From Ottelia alismoides (lineage: Eukaryota > Streptophyta > Magnoliopsida > Alismatales > Hydrocharitaceae), in contig JAZKJV010003369.1 in the NCBI GenBank assembly GCA_037367405.1, positions 1-64,000 on the forward strand: a stretch of 64,000 nucleotides of DNA. The letters are read 5' to 3'. The notes under the pieces were generated by a model that had not been told where the DNA came from, searched no databases, and saw nothing but the letters and a program-made list of their open reading frames with translations. Positions 24,601 to 36,600 of the stretch are shown here, in pieces (within the stretch, counting starts at the first letter, position 1; each line of letters starts with the position of its first letter). A program made the translations under genes and the position numbers.

Positions 24601-27600
24601 TATCATCACCCGTGACAATAATATCATCAACATAGGCAAGAATAGCAACAATACCTTTCTGTATTCTTTGAACAAAAAGTGAGTGATCCGCAGTGGACCG
24701 CGCAAATTCTTGTTGCTCTATCAACTCTGAGAGCTTCTGGTACCAAGCTCTCGAACTCTGTTTCAGACCGTAAATCGCCTTGTGGTACATACCTTCTGAG
24801 ATCCCCCCTTAGCGGCAAACCCTGGTGGTTGCTCCATATATACCTTTTCCTGTAGATCGCCATACACAAATGCATTCTTCACATCGAGTTGGTAAGGTGA
24901 CCACTTCTGTGAAATGACAACTGATAGAAGAATGCACAGAGTCGCATGTCTGGCCGCTGGAGAGAAGGTATCCTAATATTCCACCCCATAAGTTTCGGTG
25001 AACCCACGTGTTATACAAGCCTTTCCTTGTAGAGATCCATACTGCTATCTGCCCATTGCGTCACCGTAAAGATCCATTTGCACCCCACAACATAGAACCT
25101 TGAGGAGCAGAAACAACACTCCAGGTACCACGAGACTGCAAAGTGGCCATCTCCTCCTCCATGGCAAGTCGCCAATGACTATCCTGTGCAACCTCCTAAT
25201 ATGATTGTGGGATGGTAACGGCAGGGAGTCCCACAACAAACCTCATGTACTCCGAAAGATGGTCCAATGAAACATGCATAGCTAGAGGATAATTGGCACA
25301 ATTACGACACATCTTCCTCAAGGCAATTGGAGCATCCAGGTCATCAGTCTCTATGTTCTCTGGTATCAACTCCTCTTGTACAGTATCTTGTGGAACACTC
25401 AAATCTCCAGTGCCAGAAGTAGAAATAATGTGATCATTATATACCTGAGGCGTGCTGGATGATGGGAAGGGCGTGAGCAGAGGGGCGAATTGAAGACCTG
25501 CGAACGTAAAAACGTGGTAGGAACCGTCTCAGAGTAGATAGAGGTGGAGGTGGTAGAGGAGGTGAAGGTGGAGATGACTGAGACTCAAAACATGGTTATA
25601 TGGTGGGGATAATGGTGGCGGAGGAACAAAATCTTCCTTGCTAGAATCAACGTTAGACATCTGTCACATGTAGGATAAAAATACACAGTAGAGTCAAAAC
25701 ATGTGACGTCAGCACTATCATAATATTTTCTCCCAACAGGATCAAAAATCTATACCCTTTTTGGGTACGGGAATAACAAACAAACACACATTTGACAGTT
25801 CCGTAGAGAGAGCTTGTCACGGCTGGAGTAAAATTGTGGGCAAATGCCATAGATTCAAAAACCTGAGAGTAAGGGAGAATAAGTCCTTGAGAAACACAAT
25901 CAAGTACGAAACCTTTTCTCCAAGGATAGTGGAAGGCATGCGGTTCACCAAGTAGCAAGCAGTGAGAACAACATCATCTGGAACAGACGTCGAGCACGAC
26001 TCTGAATCAAAAGAGTCCTCGTGACATCTAGAAGATGACGGTATTTGCATTCAACAATGCCATTCTGCTGTGAAGTATAAGCACAACAAGTATGATGAAC
26101 AATACGAAGAGATCTGAGACAATCAGATAGATGCAAAGTGGAAAACTCTAAGGCATTGTCAGTACGAATAACTTCAGAAAATATATTCTTAACTTCTATA
26201 AGAAATGATTTAATGACAGGACCTGCTCTAGACTTATGTTTTAAACAAGAACACCCAAGACAATCTAGAAAAGTCATCCACAACAACCTTGATGGTATTG
26301 ATCAAGGTTTTAAATCTCGATTTCGATTTTGTTTCGAGATGCTGAAAAAATGAGACAATTCTAAATTTTGCCAATTTCGGCCAAAATCGGCCTAGATTTG
26401 TGAAGGAAGGGTATATATCGAGATTTCGATTTCGGTTTCGGTAGGGTGTCGAGATCGAAATTTCGTCGAAATTTCACAAAATTTGAAACAATCGTCTTGA
26501 TGATCAGGAACACGACGAGAACCCTATATATCAAAATCAAACAACTCAAACAGTCAACTACTATGACGACTCTGATGACTCTGAAAAGAAGATTGATGGT
26601 GCTTCCCAAGGTGACATGCCTCACACTCGAAGGTACACGGGTAGAAATCTGAGGGAGAACATGACACTGCTTCTGTAGAGGAAAGTGTCCAAAACGAACA
26701 TGCCACATGAAAGGAGAAACGTATTATGAAGGAATGGTAGCAACACCAGCCAATGTTCATGAAATCGGCCGCACGAGCCGCATATGCCGCCGCATAAACC
26801 TTTGCAGCATGCAGACCGAACCGATTTCATGAATCGGTACATTATGCGTCCTCACATATGCTGCTCGCATATGCCTCGTATATCTCGTATATTGTTGTAA
26901 AAGTCCCCTGACTGGTCCTACTAGTAGGTTTGACTAGTCTAATCAATGCGGTAGCTGATCAAGTATTCACTGATTCCGACTAGACCGACTAGTCGATTGA
27001 TTTTTGCTTGGAGATGCCATCTTTTTACCTTTTTAAAAGCAAATTTATTCCAATATGCTTATATTTTATTTAAATTCAATTACTCCTTTCCTTTCATTAT
27101 GATAATATAAAAAATGTACAAGTCTATGTAAATATATAAGAATATATGTATAAAAATGATTTATATATTTAAAATAATTAACAAATTCAAAGCCCGACTA
27201 AAGCCCAACAAAATCTGATTAGTCACCCGACTGACAATTAATAATTAGTCAGTGACCCAATTGACTGAGTACCGACTACCGATTTTTGCAAGCTTGATAC
27301 CGCATCTGCCCGCATACTACTCCAACACCTCCAACTTTCCAATCCTCTCATTCATGTACTTAATTCCGTAGATCTGTTTCTTCCCTCCATTGAATTATAA
27401 GAATATGACATGCATTTTGTATACAATTGCAGTGCATTATACCATTATTCATATATTGCATTGTTTTTATCGAGTATATGCAATGTATTGTCAACTAATT
27501 TCAATATATGCCGATTGAAGTTTTGCTCATGTAGTGCATGTATGTGCAATGGAGTTTTGTTTTTTTATGAATCATCTATTATATGAAGTTTTATGGCTAA

Positions 27601-30600
27601 ATGTTTTTTTGTGATTAAATGTTAGGCAATTAAAAGCATACACTCAACCATTTTACACGAATCATTTTTCTTAGATCTTTAACTCCACTTGGATACATAA
27701 ATTCTGCGGTAATGTTATTCATAGATATTTATCTTTATTAAATTAAAAATTTGAAAACCGCGTAGAACCGCATATACCTCGCATATACCCCGCATACCGC
27801 TTAATGCAGTATTCGGTGTCATGTTCGGACGCATACGCATACCGCTTTCCCGAACCTTGGCACCAGCACACAGGGGTTGGATAAGCTTGTAAAGTCTTCT
27901 CTGCTCACGGCCACACCCAATCACCTTGTCCGTGAGTATGTCCTAAAACACAAGAAAAGATGGATCAAATGTGACACGACAATGTAAATCTTTTGTAATT
28001 TGGCTAATAGACAAAAGATTCATCTGAAATGTTAGAGCATGTAAAACATTATGCAGACGCATCGAGGGAGCTAGAACAATCTCCTGCTGACCAACAATGG
28101 GTAGATGAACCCCATTAGTTATCACTACTGATCTACCAAGAGGAATAGACTTGTACGAACTGAATTGTGCTTGATTGCCACATATATGAGATGCTACAGA
28201 GTCCATGATCCAATCTGTTAAATTTGAACTACTACTACTGGTAAGAGCATAAGTAATACCTGACGAACTTGAAGAGGTTCTGGCAGGAGCTGCGACATCT
28301 AAGAACCTGCAACTGAAGTGGTAGGAGTAATTATCATCTCTCTTAGTCTGGAAATAATATCATCCAAACGCGTATCATGAGCAGAAGCAGAAACAAGCTA
28401 TGTCTTCTCAACAAGACGGGCAGACACGTGATACCCATGCTTCAGATAGCATGTCTCCTCAAAGTGACCGGGACGGTGATAATGTGAACATGGACCACGA
28501 TGTTATCCTCCTCAACCACGTGGGCCGTGCCTACGAAACGGTGAAGTACTCCCTCTGTTACGCGAAGCTGCCATAACAGAGGGAGGTTGGGCAATAACAA
28601 TAGATGAAGTAGTGATTTTACTCAGCTTCTTGTAGACCTCCTCCATTGAATCGTCTCTTCAATAAGTAGTTGAGTACGTGTTGCATCGTACTCAGAGTCA
28701 AGAGATGACAAAAAGACTCCTGTCATAGTGGCATTCCTATATGGCCTGCCTGCTGCTCAGTGTTGGTAGTAATAGGCATGAAGCTATGCAGACGCTTAAA
28801 CATTCTTCTAAGATGCGAGAAGTGAGCACGAAGAGGTCGACCATTCTGCTTGGTCAAAAAATTTGCCATTTTCGTTATTTTTCAGAAATTAAGATCATCC
28901 AAGATATTAAAACAACAATCTACAAATATACACTTATATCACACATATTGGTCATTTATAGCTCATATATCGCACATATCGTTGTTAATGTTTATTCCTG
29001 ACCTATAGATATTGGAAATGGATTTCATTCAAGTTCTTATAACATTAAATAACTTACAAATATATACTTAGATTGCACATATATATCATTTACGAAGACT
29101 ATGATCCTTATATTGCACATATTGGTCATATCGAACATATCATTGGTACTGTTAGTTGTTGACCTATATATATTGAAAATGGAGTTCATCCAATTTCTTA
29201 GATCATTAAATAACTTACAAATATACTCTTAAATCGCACATATCGATCATCTATGAAGCTTATATCACATATATCGATCATTTTGAACATTTCGATATTA
29301 ACGTTGATTCTTGACTTGTAGATTTATTTTTTCGAAGAATTGACTTATAATTATTGGAAATGGATTTCATTCAAGTTCTCACAACATGGAATAACTTGCA
29401 AATATACACTTAGATATTCATAACACATAATTATAGATCATCTATGATCCTTATATCGCGCGCTCATATCGGTTATATTAGTCACATGATATAGTGAATG
29501 GCATTGATACGAGTCATTTGATTCAAAAAAATGTACATAATATTCAAGGAGACAATGCTTCTTTGGTGTAAATATTTATCTATTACAAAAATAAATGAAA
29601 ATAATTAAATCAATGTAATATTGTAAAAGAGATTACCTAAAACCAAGAATTCTGTGGAGGTTCTGAATCAACTCCTATGCACTTTTGTCTCTCATAGCGG
29701 ATATAGCATTTTTTAAGAGACATAATTCATAATAATATTTTCGGGAGGGGGGATGACTTAAAATTGATTGGACACTCCCAAGTTGAAGAACCATTGTATG
29801 CACCCTCCTGTCGCACCATACCCTACCAGTACAGAGGTCTTGCTGACCAATCGACGAGCCTGGGGGGCTAAGGGGCCAGATTGACCCCCCTTGCGTGGGC
29901 AACGCCTCTGATCCGAAACAATATATATAAATCATTGTATGTTTTAATACTAGGTGTAGTTAGATATGTGTTTTAAAAGCACCTGAGTATAACTAGATAA
30001 GTGGTGGAATCAATCTTGCATGAAAAATAACATTGATATATAGACATATCGGTGAAGCATCGGTGACATTGATCGAATCTAGGATTTTTTTGTACTGAAT
30101 CCAATCATTTTTGACCTATATGAGCCGATATGGTGATATATCGCCGATATCCCTGTAAAAGGATACGCTGGACGATATCGAAACCCCTTCCCTGTCGAAA
30201 TCGATATATCGACGATATATCGTCGATACGACCTTCTATGGGTTGATTGACGATATCGTTGGAAATCTCCATAGTGAGTGTCTCAGAGAGCCAAATCTGA
30301 GCATAGGCATCATCTTGCTTCCAAGAAGCATTAGCCTCAGTCTTGCCCTCTAGCTCTGAATCCGTCGGAATGTGCTCCTTGTTATGGCATTGCATAAGAG
30401 TGTGGAACTGCATGGACCACAACTCGTAGTTGGTACCATCCATCTTCACGATGAGAATCGGCCCCTCGAAGACACCATACGATGAAAAAACGTCACCCTT
30501 GTTCTCTGACATGGTAAGAAGAATGTTGATACTCAGAACAAAACTGAGGAGTAGACTACTCTGAGTGAGTCTACATTCTACATAATCATATGGAGGAGTG

Positions 30601-33600
30601 GTTGTACATGTGGATTCATACAACCATCCTCATCAATTTTTGTTGTGGTCTAGAGTCAGAAGACGTGATTTATAGGTTAAAAATCATGAAATCCGAACAA
30701 AATCAGACCTTCTCGGCCTGCAGAGACGACTGAACTGTAGCCCAAGGTATGTGGAACGAACCACGAAGTGGAGACGGATAGACGGACCGTGAAGGGGCAC
30801 GAACATACGTCAGTAGAGGCCGGTTCAACATCCTCGGCAGTTGTTGGGTGGCAGCAGTCTGATAGTGCGGGAGGGACTGCCTGCGGATAGGCGGTGATGG
30901 GAGGTCCCCTTCTGACGGCTGGGCAACACGTGGTGGGGTTGCCAGCGACACATGGAGGAGGGGGCGTGTAGGGTTAGAGTTGGTGGGATATGGGAACCTC
31001 GGTCAAGGATCGTTGCTTCGATACCATGTTGGAGGGTAAGAATTGCTTGCATTAGACGAGACCTTAGGGGAGAAAAGCACTGGGTTAATTACATGAAAGG
31101 TACATCAAGAAAATAGAAATGAGAAATAAACAATAAGAGATACAAATATCTTAACAATACAATCAACTCGTGTTGCCGCCATCTTCCTCATGTACTTCTC
31201 CTGTACTACCCTTGATGACCCTTCATTATCTTATGGCACTATCCAAATTGACGACATCACACGCCACTTACTATAGCCAACCCATGGCCTCCATTTGATG
31301 CCTAGGACTGGCTATTGAGCCCAACGAGCCGAGCCAACCTCTGACTTGGGCTTGGGCTCGAGCTCGGGCTCGTTCGAGCCCATCCGAGCTGGCTCGGTCT
31401 CGGTGAGGCTCGAGCCAAGCCCCTTATCGAGCTCGAGCTCCTTATCGAGTCCGATCTGGGCTCGAGCCCAAGGCATACTCGTTAAGGAAAATGTGTACTT
31501 TTTGGTGGAGAAATGTTTTTCACAGATTCAAACTCAAGACCTGCTCTATCTAAACTGTGTTCCTTACCAGTAGGTTGCTATCCAAGTTGTGAACAAAATC
31601 TTAATTATAATATATATTGTAACATTCTTTTTGTTTTTATAAAAAGGAAAAATTACTAATTTTCTTATGCAGGAGGGGGTGGGAGGGGCAAACATGTGAA
31701 CGAGAATGTGATTTTGAGAATTGGGTCATGACTCTTGGGGGAGGGGGGGGGGTCTAAGTTAGTGGAGGGAAAAATGCAAAGGGCTACTTTTATTTTGTTT
31801 GTATTATATATAAGCATTATATGTATATATATTCCTTCTGAAGCCCCTTATTGAGTTATCAAGCCGAGCGAGTATCAGCTCAGACTCGGCTTGTTAAGCT
31901 ACCGAGTCCAAATTTTTGGCTCGGGCTCGGCTCAATAGCCAAATGAGCCAAGCTTACGAGCCCTTATCGAGCCGAGCCCGAGCCTGAGCCTGGCTCATCA
32001 AGCCATGACTCAATAACCAGCCCTACTTGATGGTGCATCTTCTCATGCTTCTGTAACAACCAACGTGGAGGTGGTGGGCATCATTGGCGTAGAAGGTGTG
32101 AGGGTGTGTGGGGTTGGGAATGGAAGAAGAATGAGGTGCATGTAGGGAGGACAATGGTGGAGTATTATCTTCGTCAGGGGTATATCAGAAATTCTCATAT
32201 GTACTTTTAAGTCAAACTAATGGATTCGACCTAATAGAATTAACGGTCTTGGATAATGGTGTAAACAGAGCAGTTCAGCATGGGTTATAAATATAATGTA
32301 GATTATAAGGGGGGTTGCGGGGGGGGGGGGGATTGCAATGTGTTTATGGTCTTAACTGTGAAAACTCTTCATGATTTTTAGAACCATTTTTTAGTTTGTT
32401 TAGCAGCTGACCTTAAATGTACACACTTTTTTCTTTCTATTATGCATATGTTTTGTTTGTTACCTCAACCTTCTAGAGCAATTTATTGATATGCAGACCC
32501 ACGAGTTGCTTTCCCTGGTTATTTGCCTGCTTGATGGTTCAGTTGCAGCTTCACATCTGCTGGGCGTTCCTCCACGGCTCACACCTGATGCGCCATTGAC
32601 TAATGTGAGGGTAAAAATCACTGTTTGGGCGACATGTCGAAATCTAAAAATCAGCTAATTCACTTTTTTTCCCTTCTCAGCCACTGAGAGCTGTCGGGTA
32701 TAAAGATGAACTTGCGGCTTTAGGTCGTCCCGCACCAGGACTTGTTGGACGACCTGCTCCAGCTGATATTGGAGGAATCAGTACAGTGGAAGATCCTGCT
32801 TTGATAAAAAGAGAGCCATCGCTCGGTATTGCAAATGAATCCAATGTGTTGTTTGTCGATAATCTTCCAACTGATTGCACCCGGAGGGAAGTTGGGCGTA
32901 TCCTTCCAAGAATATAGGAGTTGTTTTTGGCGCAATTCATATTAAGACTTTTTCTTTAGGCGCAATTCATATTAAGACTTTTTCTTTACACTTCCTTGAC
33001 CCCCCAATTATAGATCTTTTCCGCCCCTTCATCGGTTTCAAAGATATCAAGCTTGTCCATAAAGAACCAAGACGGGTATGTACAGTTGATCAGATTTATG
33101 AGTTGGTTAGTGCTATTGATATAATTAAAATATCATGGCTTTGTTGTCATTCTGGACTTCATGCCTTCAAATAAATGAAGTTAGAGGTTATAGTGGGCTG
33201 TTGATATTATATTTTTCCCGTTGTATAGTCTGATTGGAAAACAGACGATATTATGACCCGTACAGTTGTTAAGGTCAGGCCAGAAAAATGGATCACTTCT
33301 AACTTATCAATGTGATTCTTGATAACCTTAAATAAATGAATTGAGAGATGATTTGGGAGTAGAGCTCTCATGCTGATTTTGATGTATGTTAAAAATGCTG
33401 TGCTGAATGCTGATTTTGATGTATGTTAAGAACGCTTTCTTGGACAAATCTTTAGTACGCATTTTCTCCTTTTGAAAATATGGAACATTTTCTTTTGCAC
33501 GGTAATATGAAAATGATAATATCAAAGGGTTCTCTAAGAATGTTCAAGATAGATGGAAAATGCTCATGTAGCTTTGCAGTTTCGTGCTTGTTGTGTATTT

Positions 33601-36600
33601 CCAAAATTGTTGCATTCATGCTGCTGGAAACTACTATTTCCTCCTCTTTCTCTTGTAAACTGATCCTTGTGTTCTGCCATTATTGTAAGACACTAGAGAA
33701 CCATTATCCATGATATAAATGGAATTGTTAATTACGTGTTTCTATACGAAAGAGAACCTTGATGCAACAGATAAAGTTGACTTGCTGTTGAAGATGGTGG
33801 AAACAAGCTCTTCCCAGTTGCAGGTTAAAACTGCATTTAATGATCCTTAAAAAGAATGATCAGGGACCTAGATTTTTCATGTTCATGGGTAGTGTATGGT
33901 GGATAAGCATAGATTCTCTGTCCTTTTCCTTGTATAGTATAGTTTCTAATCGACAAACATGAGACTTGCAATGCCGAAGTGATTATTATCATAAATTATC
34001 ACGTTATATTCCTGAGACTGCAATTTTCTGATAAATGTACAGAGTGGTGACAAGGCTCGTGTCTTATGCTTCGTTGAGTTCGCTGATATCAAGTGCGCTG
34101 TAACTGCTCTTGATGCTCTCCAAGGTATTATTTTATGTTGAGTGAATTTATATCAAAGGCTTATAGAATATTTTCGTTCTTTGTTTCTATTTAATGGTTT
34201 CTTTATAATTGATCACTTTTCAAGATTCATGTTAATCATTTTGTTTAAGTGGAGCAATAAAACTATAGACATGTTATAATGATCCGCTTTGAATGCATAG
34301 AACTGGTTATTTGTTAATTACATTTTTTCTATGCTCTAAAACTTGTTACAGTCCTCTCAAAAAAATACATGCTGCAGTCTATTTGTATCTCTCCCATAAT
34401 AATAATACCTCAATTTTAATAATATATTCTTTACTTTCAATATAATTTTAACCTGTGCATATACTTGCAAGTATATCTTATAAGTTTTTTAATATTAGCT
34501 TATGACAATTTTGTATCTATATTCACAATATGGGTCAACGTAGTATCGATTTAGAGGAAACTTAAATTGAGGCGGTGTCTTTTCATGGAGTAGGAAAACC
34601 TCATGTCACATCCATTTGTCTAATCTTTTGAGTAGAATTTATGGAATACAATTATTTCTTATTTTGTCAATTGGAGAACCATTTTGGTCATTTTGACTAT
34701 ATCCAAACTCTAGTAAATACCATCCTAAATTTTAACCACCCCACTTGCTTTTTACATGTATCTCATCTCCTTTCTATCAGGCAACGAAGAAGATCCGCAT
34801 CTCCGTCCTATGTTTATGCCCTTCCTACTTTGTTACCTGCCCCAACATCCTAGTCGTCGACCCCCTCCTGCTCCGGGCCTCCATACTTGACACAACTCAG
34901 ATCCGTGCCTCTAGGGAGTAGTCGTCTCTCACAGATCCGTGCCTCCACCTTTTCTCTCCTCATTGCATCGCTACCGTGGAGGATATCTACGTTTGCCATC
35001 ATCACGTACTTGTTGCATCGTCGTTGATATCACCACCATCCTGGGGAGTGCTTGCGTTATTTTATATATTTGACCGTGTATTTTACATAACTGAGTACGT
35101 ATCATACACAGTTATTTACTGATTTACAACTTTACATTTATTTTTTACATATTATCTTTTTTTAAAAGTAATTGATATATTATTTATTGGTTTTTATTTT
35201 GCCGAACAGCATACAACATTGCAAAGACTGAAATTTACATAAACCATTAAAGTTTATGCACCATATATTCAAAAATGTTGGCAGCAAATATAAAAACAAC
35301 AATCTTGCTAATCAACAATTCATTTTACAAAGAATTACAAGATATTAACAAAAATGCCAAATCTAAAGGGACTAAAAATATTAATTTGAAATACTAAATG
35401 AGACTGAAAATTAATATTTACAAAAAAATCGAAATACTATTTTGGATAAGCAAGTCACCATATTGAAGGGCTATTATAGTGTGCTTTCCTCAATCACGGA
35501 AAGACTCCACCTTATTTGAATGGCTTCCCTATATATATGCGTTCTTTGAGAGAGGGAGAGAGGTTAGTGTGTTGGTTTGTCCGTCAATCATGGAAAAGGC
35601 ATTGATTTGTTCGTCAATGTCCCTCTGAACTCCAAAAGAAACTTTTTATTACATATGAATGGTACTTGGTCTTGCAACCTATTGTTGTTTCTTGATTTCT
35701 ATGAGCAATATTGGTTGTTACTTTTTACTGCAAGTTTCTTATATATTGAATAAATTGTTGATGCTTCTTTTAAATAAAAATGCCAATGCATGAACTTTTT
35801 TGCAAATACAAGTAGATAACCATCATTTTGGGACTAGTCAGACATTATACATGATGCAGTTTTTTCCATAACGGGTAAACTTATGATGTGTTTATTTTAC
35901 TTATATATATAGGGTAAAATGGGGCTGCCCCCACGGGGGGAACTAACTTGGCTCCCTCCGCCCTATTTCGCTCGGGTTTTTTATTTTTGAGAAATTTCCT
36001 TCCATGGATTTTCATCAATATATCCCTATATTATGTCATTAAAATTTTGTATGAAACAGAAATTCCTACGGCCTTCCTCCAACGGGGTCGTTTTTAGTAA
36101 TTATGTTACTGTTAAAAAATGACTATCTGAATGGAGGCCGTAGGGGCATCTGTTTCGCACGAAATTTTAATGACATAATATAGGGGATATAGTGATGAAA
36201 TTCCACGGAAGAAATTTTCAAAAAAAATAATAAAAAAACCGGGCGAAATGGGGCGGGGGAGCCAAGTTAGCGCCCCCCAGGGGCAGCCCCATTTGACCCA
36301 TATATATATATATAGGATTTAATGGGGCTGCCCCCTGAGGGCAGCCAACATGGCTGCCCCGCCCCCTATTTCGGCGTGTTTTTTTTATTTTTTTTGAAAA
36401 ATAAAACCATGTATATTCATCCCTATATCCCTCCTATATACCATTCAAATTTCGTTAGAAACAGAGACTCCCACGGCCTTCATCGAGATGGTGTCGATTT
36501 AAAAAATCTTGTTACCGTTAAAAAATGACCGTCTAGATGGAGGCCGTAGGAGTCTCTGTTTCTGACGAAATTCGAATAGCATATAGGAGGGATATATGGA

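Larger units (their letters stand above)
23525..31156 (-). mobile_element. Degenerate Ty1/copia retrotransposon with nested insertions
   Basis: Short LTRs flank a minus-strand gag-pol remnant. The primer-binding site tggtatcgaagc follows the 5' LTR (31015-31026, complementary to initiator tRNA-Met). A polypurine tract ttgagggggat precedes the 3' LTR near 23670. The duplications are gtaca (23520-23524) and ataca (31157-31161). The order is gag, protease, integrase, RT, RNase H, which is the copia order. Stops and shifts interrupt every domain. Insertions at 26303, 26751 and about 28850 came later and lengthen the element. It lies wholly inside the inferred intron 1 of the RRM gene. Confidence 0.92.

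Noticed and set aside
28850..30230. A single MULE or hAT in copia gag
   Set aside because: Neither the ends nor the flanking bases give a clean inverted repeat with a target duplication; more likely several events.
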